NCBI GenBank assembly: GCA_029204225.1
Contig: CM055092.1
Coordinates: forward strand, 85,092,694-85,156,693
Direction of reading: 5' to 3'
DNA: 64,000 nucleotides
Source of the DNA: Diphasiastrum complanatum
Lineage: Eukaryota > Streptophyta > Lycopodiopsida > Lycopodiales > Lycopodiaceae
The position numbers and the translations under genes are program-made. The notes below the pieces were generated by a model. The model saw only the letters and a program-made list of their open reading frames with translations, was not told where the DNA came from and did no database searches. Shown here in pieces: positions 52,231 to 63,725 of this stretch; positions within the stretch are counted from its first letter, which is position 1; every line of letters begins with the position of its first letter.

Positions 52231-52629
52231 ATGAATGGATGAATGAATAGAAATGGTTCAGACCCCTCTCATTTTATCTTCCATTCATGAGACTCCTCTC
52301 ACTCAGACTATCGCGGATCTATGTGACTCCTCTTGGTACTCCCGCTGCTATCTCTCCCCTGCATAACATTCGAATCTGTTGAGTTAGGAATTTGGGAATG
52401 AACCCATTTTGGATGAAAAAGAGATGAATCTTATGGAACCAGGCTTTTGCAATTGGGGGCTGTTTTAGTCCATCTTGTGTTATAAGAGTCAATTCCATCA
52501 ATATCCACAAGAGTGATTGGATGTTTGCTTAACAATCTATAAGAAAACTAGACACAAAAAAGTTGATCCAGATTGGCAATTTGACAAACAACAAGCATTA
52601 ACAATCATTAGCATTGATCAACATTGAAA
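52231..52629. other. Unrecognised sequence
   Basis: No gene or known repeat recognised. Confidence 0.45.
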
Positions 52630-53155
52630 TCTGAGCCCACACATGTGCATTATAGGCTGTAGTATAGCCTTCAAACTGAGAAACAATTAAAAATCGATTT
52701 TGTTGCATTTGGGTCACAAAAACTCAATGTACGAAGTAGCTTGAGATTGCCAATGAGCTCCAAAAAATTCTATCTTCTCACTATGAGAGCTTGGAATACA
52801 TAGCAAATTCGACTTCCTTCTTGAAGTTAGGTGGATTTCCAGCATGTAATAAGGAAGTTAATCACTCCTCTTGTCCTCAAATAGAGACAATCAGAGCATT
52901 GATCAATAACTATAATCCAACTTCACACGTGTGGAAATAAGGCTGTAGTACGGCCTGTACACAGAGTTTAGAATGTGCCCAAGCTAGGTTTCATTGGAAT
53001 CAAAAGCAATCACCATACAATGAGAGAAAACTCGAGTTCCTCCTTGAGGCTCCAAAAAGTTTTTATCTCCTCACTATGGAGAATGAGAATACATAGTAAA
53101 AGACACTTCCTTTGCTAAGTTAGGTGAAAATCCAGCATGTAATAAGAAAGTAGAC
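52630..53155 (-). repeat. Diverged tandem duplication, about 290-bp unit, probably in the copia I LTR
   Basis: Two units share GGCTGTAGTA (52656 and 52941), GCTCCAAAAA, a CTCACTATG block and CCAGCATGTAATAAG (52839 and 53132). They lie left of the C1-family LTR start of copia I and may be its U3/R part. Confidence 0.65.
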
Positions 53156-53219
53156 TCCACTTTCTTGCCCTAATGTGAAAACCCTAGCCTAGATCCAAGA
53201 GTCATGCTTGGTAGGTGCA

Positions 53220-53435
53220 TGGTAGGTACAAATCTCATCATAAATCATGGTCTAGATCCTACAAAGTAGGAATCACTACCAAATGGACACAACCACTCCT
53301 CTTGACTCGTGGTAACCTACTTTTGGTGTGAATGTACAAGTGGCACTTTGGCCATTCAAGTAACTAACAAACAATATTGACAAAATATACAATATTCTAC
53401 ATGGCTAGATTTGCCAATGTAGGCAATTTTTCACA
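53220..53435 (-). repeat. C1-family LTR start (copia I 3' LTR)
   Basis: In minus sense TGTGAAAAATTGCC, preceded by the purine run TTTTGAGGAAGAG. Inverted copy of 28218-28433. Confidence 0.85.
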
Positions 53436-53442
53436 CTCTTCC

Positions 53443-55257
53443 TCAAAATCTAGCCTTGGAAATCACAATGCTTTTATCAATAACTCCAATTGAAGATCTA
53501 AGCTTGACAAATGAATCTTTAGGTAAAGATTTAGTAAACAAATCAACCAAGCAACTTGATGATGGCACATGTTGGAGCTTGATCTCTTTGGCTTGCACTT
53601 TCTCCCTCATGAAATGATGAGCAATCTCGATGTGTTTGCTCCTTGCATGGAGTGTAGAATTAGTTGCAAGTGATTGGGCTGATTGGTTGTCACAATAGAT
53701 GATAGGAATCTCCTCCTCCATGACATGAAGCTCCACCAATAGCCTTTTGAGCCACAAGACCTCCTTGCATGTTGATGTCAAGGCCTTGTATTCGGATTCT
53801 GTGGAAGATAGGGAGATGGTGTCTTGTTTTTTGGAAAGCCATGATACTACTCCATCACATAGAAAGGTGGCAAAACACTTGTTGGTCTTCTATCCACTTT
53901 GTCACCTGCAAAATCCGAGTCACTATAGGCTCTTAAGCCATGATTAGTCCCTCTATACAAAATGCCAAAATTCTTAGTAGATGAAATGTATCTAAGAACT
54001 CTTTTGGCCATCTTCCAATGTGAAACTAGAGGACTTTGCATGAATTGGCTTAACTTTCCAACACTATAACTAAGATCAGGTCTAGTTATAGTTACATAGA
54101 TCAAGGAGCCAATAAGTCTGCTATATAATGCGATGTCCTCAAAGGATGCTTCATCAATGAGAAAAGAGTTTAGCCTAGAGTACCATGCTCTAGGTGCTTG
54201 CTTGAGCCCATAAAGGCTCTTCTTCAAAAAACACACCTTTCCTTCATGCTTTGCCTTGATGAAGCCCCCGGGTTGCCTCATGTAGATCTCTTCCTCCAAA
54301 TAACCATTGAGGAATGCATATGTGAAATCAAGTTGGAATAGCTCCCAATTGAAGGTTGTAGCAAGACTAATGATCAACCTGATAGTAACAAGCTTAGCCA
54401 CAGGAGCAAAAGTCTCATCATAATCAATGCCTTTGGTTTGTAAAAAACCTTTGGCTACAAGCCTAGCTTTATGCTTGTTTATTAATCTATCTTGATTATA
54501 CTTCAATTTAAATACCCACTTGCAATCAAGAGGTTTCTTCCCTTGAGGAAGATCCACAAGATCCCAAGTATGATTCTCAATAAGAGCATCATACTCTACT
54601 TGCATAGCATCCATCCAACTTTTAGACTTACAAGCATCTTCGTAGCATGTTGGATCATCTAATATTGAAGTAAGAAAGGTGTAAGATATGAAAGATGATG
54701 AGCCTTCCCTTTGATCACCTTGACCATCATAGGTGAGCCTCAATGGCTCGGACCTTGCCCTTGTAGATCTTCTTGGAGTTCTTGCATCTTGAGGTGGATC
54801 CTCAAGTTCTTCTTCACTTGGAAGCTCCTCCTCCATCCTAGCACGATCCTTGGAATCAAGATGATTAGTAGCATTATCATCCAAATCACAAGCATGTCCT
54901 TCATAAAAAATAACATCCCTACTCGCTATCACCTTGCTAGTGATGGGATTGAAGACTCTATAACCTTTGCTATTCTCACCATATCCCACAAAGATGACTT
55001 TGATGGATGTTGCATCATCCTTCTCTTATCCAAGGATTGGTGTACATAGCAAGTGGATCCAAAAACTTTGAGATCCTTGAGATTGGGCTTCTCTCCAAAT
55101 AGAGCTTCAAATGGAGTAATTACTCCAATGGCTTGGTTTGGCAATCTATTGCACAAATAGTTAGCACAAGTTATTGCTTCACCCCAAAATGGTTTGGATA
55201 GAGAAGCATCTAGCCTTAAGGACTTAGCACATTCACAAAGAGATCTATTTCTTTTAG
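53443..55257 (-). pseudogene. Copia I pol remnant (integrase tail, reverse transcriptase, RNase H)
   Basis: Right to left on the minus strand: integrase C-terminus beginning RNRSLCECAKSLRL (cut at 55257), FWGEAITCANYLCNRLPNQA, then reverse transcriptase in a 380-codon frame (54989-53847: DCKWVFKLKYNQDRLINKHK, YEDACKSKSWMDAM, SLYGLKQAPRAWYSRLNSFL). A deletion removes the YVDD region: the frame jumps from NSFLIDEASFED to ALYSRLIGSLIYV. RNase H (YSDSDFAGDKVDRR) then frameshifts to 53781-53443, with EVLWLKRLLVELHV, YCDNQSAQSLA and LVDLFTKSLPKDSFVKLRSS at the end. Polypurine tract and LTR follow on the left. Confidence 0.88.
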
Positions 55258-56066
55258 AGCACCTTCAGTTTTTTTGCAAAATCCTGAAGAGAGAGAAAAT
55301 GCCGAAGGTCGTGCGATGTCCTTGTCCGCATCAACATTTCTAATTCGTTGATAGTATACAGTATGTACATTTGTCACAAAAGCCATATACTTCTAAGTAC
55401 AATGGCTTACCTAATTAGGTGACAAACATTTAATGTAGCTGATACATGGATGCAATCTATAAATAGATCATCCCAACACAGATTACTTAAGATGCCCCAT
55501 CCATGAGACGAATGATTTTAAGCCTCCCAGTTATGCCGTCATTCTGGTTGTAACTGCTATTTTATTGTGCTTCAGTGTAATATAGCAACAACATGCTTTT
55601 CTATCTATGTGTAACGTAGATGAATGCTTGTTGTGATTGAATGCACTTCATTGCTGTTTGATAACATTTGTTCATTCACTCTGATCAAAACACGGACGTC
55701 TACGACTCCTCAGTTTTTGATCAGACGATGGCTGTCTTTGATGCCTGAGGAACTTGCGCTATCACACTGCTACTTCAATCTATTTCAGAACTAAACTTCA
55801 TATTGAATCTGATTTCCAGTAATACCACATACACACGAACTATTTCAAATCCCTTCGGTGGACTGTACTCTCGTTTTTGTGAGTATGAACTAATTTTTAA
55901 GAACCTCTTGGGCAACTAGAACACTTAAAGTTGTGATTATACTTAGCATGAGCTTTCTATTAGACTATTTTTGCATCTAGCAGCTGATTGTAATGGGAGA
56001 GTTGTTTCGCAATATTCCTGCTCTCTTCTCCGTTCATATTCTATGCACTCCCTTGTCCCATCAGCT
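55258..56066 (+). repeat. 5' LTR of copia D (left end truncated or undefined)
   Basis: Begins AGCACCTTCAG directly at the break in copia I, holds a TATA box (CTATAAATAG near 55458) and ends before the primer-binding site. No TG at the left edge, so the first part is probably lost. Confidence 0.6.
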
Positions 56067-56078
56067 TGGTATCAAAGC
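56067..56078 (+). other. Primer-binding site of copia D
   Basis: TGGTATCAAAGC, one mismatch from the initiator tRNA-Met complement. Confidence 0.75.
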
Positions 56079-56139
56079 GTAGTTCATATACGAGAGATTA
56101 AGTGCGTTCTATTTGTATTACTATTAGTATGTCTCATAT

Positions 56140-57250
56140 AGGTAACTCTTCGTCTTCATCGTCCAACAAAGCTAGAATCATTGACAAGTTCAATGGTTCT
56201 AACTTCTACATTTAGAAGTTAAAAATCCAAATAATGTTGGTAGATAGAGATTTTTGGGATGTAGTAGAAGGTGTTGACTTGAAACCAGAGGATGGTGATC
56301 AAGCGAAGGCATGGACGATCAAAGATCAGAAGGCCTTAGCATGCATCACACTCAATCTGGCTGACTCCAAAATATCCCATGTTACCATATACATAACCTC
56401 TAAGGATGCATTAGACTTATTATCAAATCTCTAGGAGACTCATGATGTAACCACTAGATTACATCTTAGAAGGAAGTTCTTTACTCTTAGCATGTCTGAT
56501 TCTACTGCCATCACTTCTCACATCAACAGCTTCAAGTCTTTATTGGATCAGTTATCAGCTGTAGGATGTTCTATTCAAGATGATGATGCCATCATGACCT
56601 TGCTTTCTTCTCTTCCAAAGTCGTATGAACACTTTGTGGTGATGATCTCCACACAAAACAATACCAGCTTTGAGAGGGAGCTGAAGATACTAAGAGTTTC
56701 TATCTTTCAAAGACTTAACATTTTTCTTAGTGCAAAAACACAACACTCAAGGTGAGCATTGTGGATTGTGCAAGAAGCATTTCTGCAGATATTGCAAAAG
56801 AGCTAATCACAACATCAAAGAGTGTCGCATCAGGATTTGCAACGAGGCAAAGAAGCAACAAAAGCAGTAGCAGCCAGAGTCCTCCAACATGGTGGAATTC
56901 AAGGAGTCAAATACACATTTGTTAATGGATTACAGCAGCAGCAAAGACTGTGATAGCTGGTACCTGGAGAGTGGTGCTACCCAGCACATGACCTCTCGCA
57001 AGGAATGGTTTATAGCGTACACAACTTACAGTAGAGACTAATTTATCTACCTCAGGGATTCTAGCACCATACGCGTGCAAGGCAAAGGAACTGTGAAGAT
57101 CAGCTTCAACAACGATCTGTCCATGTATGTTCCTAACATCCTTCACATTCCTCAGTTGTCAAAGAACCTGTTATCATCACCCTTCATGGCATTTCAAAAG
57201 CCACCAAATTCACTAATAAACTATTCAAGAAACAAGGGTAAAAAGATACT
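56140..57250 (+). pseudogene. Copia D gag and protease
   Basis: Gag (56234-56755, LVDRDFWDVVEG, DDDAIMTLLSSLPKSYEHF, with an internal stop at 56432), a complete zinc knuckle CRYCKRANHNIKEC (about 56790) and a protease at about 56955 reading WYLESGATQHMTS. The catalytic aspartate of the D-S-G motif is glutamate here, so the enzyme should be dead. The protease ends with HIPQLSKNLLS. Close to copia A and E. Confidence 0.85.
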
Positions 57251-59113
57251 AGATATATAAGATAACTGATGAGTGCTACACTGTTACTTTCTCATCTGAA
57301 CAGTGTACAATACTCGAGGAAGATACTACTCTGACTACATGCACTAGAGTTGGAAATCTATACGTACTCTCTAATTCAGTTGCATTAGCTAGTATCTCTA
57401 ATAAAAATTTAAATGACAGTGCTGTTATGTGGCATAGTCAATTTGGACACGTGAATATAAGATCACTTTTTTATATGTGTTGTAATAATTTAGTTGATGG
57501 TTTGAATTTTTCGTCTTCATTAGATAGGAAATCTTTCTTTTGTGAATCATGCATCTATGGGAAGCACTCTAGAAGCAAGTTTCCAAACTCACACTCCATC
57601 AAAACAAAGCATATATTAGATCTTGTACATAGTGATCTTTGTGGTCCAATGCCAACCCCGTCATTAGAAGATGCAATCTATTTTATCACTTTCATAGATG
57701 ATTATTCTAGATGGTCTACAACCATGTTCATTAAGCACAAATCTAAAGCCTTTGAATGCTTCAAGAGATTCAAGGCCATGGCTGAGACACAAACGTTGAT
57801 GGTGGCAGCGAATACATCTCTAATGAGATGTCTGACTACATGGCTGAACATGGTATTAGAAGACAGTTCAACACTTTCTATTCACCTCAACATAACGGGA
57901 TTGCAGAAAGGAAGAATCGAATTCTTCTCAACTCAGCCAGATCCATGCTACATCAAGCACACCTACCTGCGAAGTTCTGGGTAGAAGCTAATGCCACAAC
58001 TTGTTACGTGCAGAACAGATCCAGCACCAAAGTCGTCAACAACAAGACTCCTCATGAAGTTTGGCATGGGCACAAGCCTAATGTCAACCATTTAAAAACC
58101 TTTGGTTGTATATGTTTTGTTCACATTCCTAAACAGCTTAGGAAGAAGCTGGATCATAGGACAAATAAATGTATTTTCATTGGCTATCCTGATGAATATA
58201 AAGCTTATAAAGTTTATGATCCATCCACCAATGTAGTATTTGTCTCTAGAAATGTAATATTTTAAGAACATACATACTCCGATTTCAAAAAACCATCGAT
58301 AAACGATGCTATATCATTTCATCCTATTTTACGTAGCATGGATTCTTCCAATGTTGATATTCCTTCTACAGAACCTGTAGCTACAGCTACAGAAGTTGAG
58401 CATCCGATAGTAGTTGTCATCAGACCAGACCAAGCTAGCTCGAGCAGGAGAAATTCAAGAAGAAGCATCATTGCATCCTGGTCAACCCAACGTCCGCAGT
58501 CCTCACGAACTCGGACAGTTCCTAAGAGGTATGCACCTTAATCATTCTGGACTTCATCAGAAGAACCAGAGAGCCTAGCCGAAGCAATCAACTCCAAGGA
58601 TGCTGTGAAGTGGCAAGAAGCTATGGAAAGCAAGTATAACTCACTTTTGATGAATCAGACCTAGACACTGGTCAACTTCCCCACTCACAAGAGAGTTATC
58701 GACAACAAGTGGATCTTCAAGAAGAAGTCAATCAGGACTCTAATTGCGTTAGCAGCTGCGGAAGATCTTGAAATGCACCAAATGGATGTCAAGACAACAT
58801 TTCTCAATGGCAATATCGAAGAGGAACTGTATACCTTCCAACCGGAAGGATTCGAAGTCAAAGGCCAAGAGCACAAAGTGTGCAAGCTGCACAAAGCAAT
58901 CTACGGGCTGAAACAGGCTGCAAGAGCATGGTTTGATAGAATCAACTCTTATCTCATTTGATTAGGATTTGCAAACAATTCAGCTGACTATAATATTTAT
59001 TCAAAGCATATAGGCTCCAATTCAGTTTACATAGCTCTTTACATAAATAATGCATTTATTTTGTCTAATGACACTTCTCTTCTGCACATTACTAAGAGTG
59101 ATCTGTCAAAGGA
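57251..59113 (+). pseudogene. Copia D integrase and reverse transcriptase
   Basis: MWHSQFGHVNIRSLFYM (57427), CESCIYGKHSR, VHSDLCGPMP (57620) and, after a frameshift at about 57800, SPQHNGIAERKNRILLNSA (57890) up to YKVYDPSTNVVFVSRNV. Reverse transcriptase is shortened: KWIFKKKS joins directly to LIALAAAEDLEMHQMDVK, losing the first catalytic block. It ends IYGLKQAARAWFDRIN, then LYINNAF where YVDD should be. The frame stops at SDLSKD (59113) where gypsy G3 is inserted. Confidence 0.85.
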
Positions 59114-59859
59114 TGTTGGAGGGTTTACGGATTCCAAGGCAACCCTAAACCTAGTTAATAAGAGAGATGGATTTGGCACCCTGCGTGTGTAAGTCCAATC
59201 CAATGATCACATAGTTATTTGATTGATCAGTTAAAAGTTAATAAAAGGACTTTAGGCCTTTTTGCGGGACTTTTAATGTCGCAGGGCCTAAATGTCAAGT
59301 TAGTGAATAAAGTTGGGTTTCCCTCCAATTTTGATGGTTCCCACACTTTTTTAAATTTGAATAAAAAGAGAGGCAGGACTGGACCAATAGGATTCAAAGG
59401 CAGGGTCCTCCTCTCTACTATAAAAAGGGACCAACTCGAGTTGCTCCTGATGTTCATTTTCTCATTTCAATAAAGCAGATTGGTTCTCTTTAGAAATGGG
59501 TTGATGAATGTCCTTGTTCTTCCTCTCTTTTCCTCCATTTCTCATGCTTTCTTTGGATTTTGCTAATTGTTGGATTTGATCATTATTGGGATTGCTATTT
59601 TTTATGCTTATTGTGAGAGAGAGAGGGAGAGAAATAAAGAGTAAGTTCCTATCATTGTTGTGGATTTAGGGTTAATGGATGTAGTGTTAATGCTTAGTGT
59701 TAATGGATGTTAGTGTTAGATCCTCCATTCATGTTGAAATCTGAACTATGTTATCGCTCTCATGGGAATGAACCTATGCGTGACAACTAACTTCATCTCC
59801 TTGATGCTAGATTGATTAGATCTTGGGTTGAGGATAGGCAAGGAAATAAACCCACTACA
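59114..59859 (+). repeat. 5' LTR of gypsy G3
   Basis: Starts TGTTGGAGGG inside the copia D reverse transcriptase and ends CACTACA before the primer-binding site. TATA box CTATAAAAAGG at about 59420, AATAAA at about 59468, then a short GA-rich stretch. The 3' LTR lies outside the window. Confidence 0.75.
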
Positions 59860-59860
59860 A

Positions 59861-59881
59861 TTTTTGCACCGTTGCCGGGGA
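59861..59881 (+). other. Primer-binding site of gypsy G3
   Basis: TTTTTGCACCGTTGCCGGGGA, the tRNA-Asp type site of G1 and G2 with a changed 5' part (TGGCGCC has become TTGCACC). Confidence 0.8.
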
Positions 59882-61081
59882 GCTACACCAATTTTTCAGT
59901 TTGCAGCATGTTTGTTTGATGGTTAGCTTGCATTAGGCATCTTGTCGTGGCATGAATAGTGTTATATTTGCATTTTAGGGTTAGTTTGGGATTGATTTTG
60001 CTTGATTTGAGTGGATTTGCTTGTTTGAAATCTAATCTGTTTGTTAAACAGGAAAACCTATTCAAATCACCAATCTTAAGATCCATTTGGATCTGAGGTA
60101 TCAGAAAAGATAACAAAAATCGGTCAAATCTGTCAGATTTGGTCAAAAAGATGCAAAAAGTGTCATCAGAGCTTAGAACTTTTTACCCTCTTTCATGAAA
60201 CTTTCGTAGAGTTGCAAACACCTTTTGTTTAGTCCACAGAACCTTCAGTTTGAAGGACGAAGAATAATTCCCAGCAAATTTCTAGAAACATCAAAAAAAC
60301 CGTCAAAAAACACCAAAAGTTCACCAAAACCCTAAAAATACAAAAATAAACCTTCGCTCGATTCATTGTGCTTAGAAGTGATTTAGTTCTATCTACTGCC
60401 AGGTCGGCAAAGAATAATACCAAAAAATAGAAAGGGTTTCAGAAGATCAGTTGTCATATTGTCATATTTTTGTCAAAAAAGTCATTTTTTTGCAAAATTA
60501 CCAGTATTACTCTTGATTCTTTGCCATAACCTTCGCCGAGTTTCCAAAACATTCTATTTATAGAGAAATACTATTTTTGAGTTCGGCGAAGATTCTTCTT
60601 GATCAGATCATAGAAAATCTTGCATTTTACCCTCACCAGAAAACAGAAACTGTATTTCCTTGTGTCAAAAACCTTCGTCCGATTTTTCATAGTTTTATCT
60701 ATGTCAGATCTTTCACCAGAGATGTCGGCGAAGGTTATTTCCCAAGAAATTGTCAAAAAAATTGTTCAGGGAGTTTTTTTCCAAATAGCACTGTTTAAAC
60801 TTCGCCGAGCCAACCTTGGCCTAGTGAACCTTCGCCAGTCCTATTTTTAGTTTTTGATTTTCTAGATCAAGTCTCTGTCAAAATTTGGATAAAATCTGAT
60901 ATATTTTGAATTGGATTCTGAGAGATTTATCATTTTTGAGAAGTATCAATTGATCGAATTTCGAAAAGTTTTTTATCATATAGAGTCAGATTCTTGAAAA
61001 AGAGAATAGACTAGCAGATTTGATCTGAGATAGTTTTTTGGAAAAATCTAAATCCAATCTCATTGTCCACCTCATCTGAAG
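59882..61081 (+). other. Gypsy G3 leader
   Basis: About 1.2 kb between primer-binding site and gag start with repeated ACCTTCG-type blocks (CCTTCGCC, CTTCGCCGAG). No protein recognised. Confidence 0.55.
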
Positions 61082-61960
61082 ATGGCTGTCCCTGGAGCTG
61101 CTCCTGGAGGTGCTCCACAGGAGGTCAATCCAATTATTGCTAGAAGAGCACCCCGATTGGATCTACCCAAGTATAATGGATTAACAAATCCAGTTAGATT
61201 TCTTCAGATCTATGCTGAATCCTGTGAGGTCTATGGTGAGATTTATCCTCAAGATAAACTTAAGCTGTCTCCTATGGCCGTAACAGGTGCAACACAAGAT
61301 TGGTACTATAACCAAGATGAAACGGAATGTACAGATTGGGAGGTTGTTAAACGAGCCCTTATTACACGGTTCAAACCGCGGAAGTTTATGGAAGATCCTT
61401 TCCTACTTTTAAGTAAAGTTAAAATGGGAAAGCGAGAAATGGTTCGAGATTACATCGAAAGGGTGAAACGTCTCAGATCTGAATGCGAACCTGAGCTAAT
61501 TAATGAAAATGCCATGATTATGTGGTTTTTGTCAGGTCTACCTAAACGGATCAGACGTGAGCTGAAACGCCATAATGAGTACGCACTTTTGCAAAATGCT
61601 ATGGACGATGCAATTCAGGAGAAGGATGAAGATTCAGATGATGAGCCGAATGTCAGTATGTTGTCTTATACAGTAGGGCAGACTACTACAACATCCACCA
61701 CTATTGCATCAACGAATGCCAATGCTACTACTGAAATGATGCTCAATGAGTTCGAGAAACTTGGGAAGACCCAGCGGAAACAAATGGAAAAGTTGCAGTT
61801 GCAATTTAATGAGAAGATCAAAGCATTGGAAAATTTCCACGGAGAAGCAAACAAGGAACTTGAGAAGGTTGCAAAGACTTTTCCTACCAGGAAAAATATC
61901 TGTTGTTATATTTGTACAGGAAATCACACAGTGAATGAGTGTCCTCAATTGAAAAAATGA
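61082..61960 (+). CDS. G3 gag, first part (capsid and first zinc knuckle)
   Basis: 292 codons starting MAVPGAAPGGAPQEVNPI. The retrotransposon gag core runs from about residue 25 (PRLDLPKYNGLTNPVRFLQI) through ATQDWYYNQ, RFKPRKFMEDPFLLLSKV and MWFLSGLPKRIRRELKRHN (about 140-175). Then come an acidic/Thr-rich linker, a helical KLGKTQRKQMEKLQLQF segment and a zinc knuckle CYICTGNHTVNEC with C-X2-C-X3-H-X4-C spacing. A TGA directly follows PQLKK, but the reading continues in the same frame with a second knuckle, CHLCNSPDHETAFC. Confidence 0.85.
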   Translation: MAVPGAAPGGAPQEVNPIIARRAPRLDLPKYNGLTNPVRFLQIYAESCEVYGEIYPQDKLKLSPMAVTGATQDWYYNQDETECTDWEVVKRALITRFKPRKFMEDPFLLLSKVKMGKREMVRDYIERVKRLRSECEPELINENAMIMWFLSGLPKRIRRELKRHNEYALLQNAMDDAIQEKDEDSDDEPNVSMLSYTVGQTTTTSTTIASTNANATTEMMLNEFEKLGKTQRKQMEKLQLQFNEKIKALENFHGEANKELEKVAKTFPTRKNICCYICTGNHTVNECPQLKK

Positions 61961-62716
61961 ATGGAAATCAATGTTTGCCATCTGTGTAATTCACCTGACC
62001 ATGAGACTGCTTTTTGCAACTTCAACCCTCGGATAATTTAGCAATGGTATGCCCAGATGGGATATCGAGAACCACAGTATGGAGGAAATCCAGCAGCAAG
62101 ACTGCGACAATCTACTCTTGGATACCCAGAACGTTTAGCTTTGCCAGCCCCACCAAAACACTCCGTTCCTCTTGCCAATTTGATGGAACCAGAACCTTAC
62201 GGAAGTGCTGAGCAATGGAGCTATGGTAATGATCAAGAAGGTGGATCTTCAGAACCTTATGCCATTTATGCTGCCGCTCAACAACAAGCCTCGAGAAGTT
62301 GGATTAGAGCACCATTTGGATGCTTTTCATGTGGAGAAAATCACAGAGTTGCAGAATGCCCAAATAAAGGAGAATTTGTACCATTCTGTCGTGATTGTGT
62401 ATATGGGCATTGCTATAAAGACTGTCCAGCAAGACTGAAGCCACCACCAGCTACAGCACCTGTAAATTTGATAACAATCAAGCAAGGATTAGTAGCTCAG
62501 AATAAACCAAGTGCACTCTTGATGGTGGTCACCAGATCACAAAAGCAAAAAGAACTAGTAGTGGATCCAGTACCTGTTGATTCTATACCATTGAACGATA
62601 TACCAACAGCATCGAGAGTCTATCTAGATCTTAATACAGAAAAACGAAGATATCAGGATATGAGACAGTGGATTAAACATCTGCAAGAAGAAGAGGAATT
62701 GAAGCTGCTAAAGTAA
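61961..62716 (+). pseudogene. G3 gag, second part (three more zinc knuckles)
   Basis: After stops at about 61958 and 62038 the frame from 62057 gives 219 codons: a Pro/Tyr-rich stretch, then CFSCGENHRVAEC and CRDCVYGHCYKDC (both C-X2-C-X3-H-X4-C), then a helical, charged end (QWIKHLQEEEELKLLK). With the knuckle at about 61977 the gag holds four in all. The last pair corresponds to the pair in G1. Confidence 0.75.
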
Positions 62717-62739
62717 CAGCTGGAGTTCGGTCTTCACCA

Positions 62740-63300
62740 TTGCAGTCTCCAAGAAATTTACTTACGGATATGAATGATCAATTACATCATCATGAAGAAC
62801 CCTTCAAGTTGATTGAACCGGAAGCACCACATACAGAATTACTCATGACCATTTTGTCTAGCAAGATCAATATTTCATTGGGAGAGTTTCTAAAGTTGGT
62901 GCCAAAAGCAAAAGAAGTCTTAGTGCAAAAGTTAGTTCAAGAAGAACCAGAAGTCCATCAGGAGCCACTTTTTTGTGCTGGATTTGAAGAATCTAACGAT
63001 GTACTCCATGTTGGAGCTGCTTGGGAAAGTGAACAAAAGAATATCACTATGCCGATACAACATAGACAATTTGCAAAAGAAGCAGCCGTGATAGATGGCG
63101 GTTCAGGAGTTAACCTGATTTCTACAAGGCTATGTGCAAAATGGGGCCTTACAAAGATCAAACCTGCTACTTTTGCTATTAAGCTAGTTGATCAAATGAC
63201 AGTTCGTCCACGAGGAATGGTAGAAGATATACCTGTCAGGATTGCAGGAGTACAGTTCAGCATTACATTCAGCACATTTAGTGGAAACGTGATTGGTGTA
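62740..63300 (+). pseudogene. G3 aspartic protease, N-terminal half
   Basis: A linker with HTELLMTILSSKINISLGE leads to the retropepsin active site AAVIDGGSGVNLISTRLCAK (about 63085-63145) and the following strand (VRIAGVQFSITFSTF). The frame then runs into nonsense after about 63300 because the rest of the domain is in the opposite orientation. G1 lacks any such domain. Confidence 0.8.
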
Positions 63301-63309
63301 TCCAAAGTT

Positions 63310-63725
63310 CGATCTAATAAGGAAATCTCGCTCACCTCTAATTGAATATCTTGTTGACACATATATCCTATTGTACAATCAATTGTTGCAAGAGCTTCAT
63401 TCCAATTGACAGTATCCGTTTGAGAATCGTAGTGAACTCCCAATTTTTTCTCTGGTCGATCACAAGTGTGATCCGTTGTTGATGAATCATCATCATCTTC
63501 TTTTTGAACCACTGGTTTGATAGTCCAAGTCGTAGGATCAACTTTAACTGCACATTCACGATTTTCAAAAGTGATTTTTCCGGTGCCCCAGTTATGAACT
63601 ACTTGCGCAACTCATAACCATGGATGTCCTAATAGAACTCGGTAGACATTTGGCGCTTCTAGTAAGTCCATCATGGGATATCAAACATTGGCGTTGATGC
63701 TCCTGATAATCTTCTTCCATCTTGA
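63310..63725 (-). pseudogene. G3 protease C-terminal half, inverted
   Basis: On the minus strand, from 63725 leftwards: MMDLLEAPNVYRVLLGHPWL, the typical closing motif of gypsy proteases (usual form LLGRPWL), then WGTGKITFENRECAVKVDP and an acidic linker (QKEDDDDSSTTDHT) ending in DIQLEVSEISL near 63320. It continues the plus-strand half biologically but lies head-to-head with it. One stop follows HPWL. Confidence 0.75.

Noticed and set aside
63192-63512. 106-codon minus-strand ORF as one protein
   Set aside because: Its last third is the reverse complement of the plus-strand protease; only the part left of about 63310 is true inverted coding sequence.
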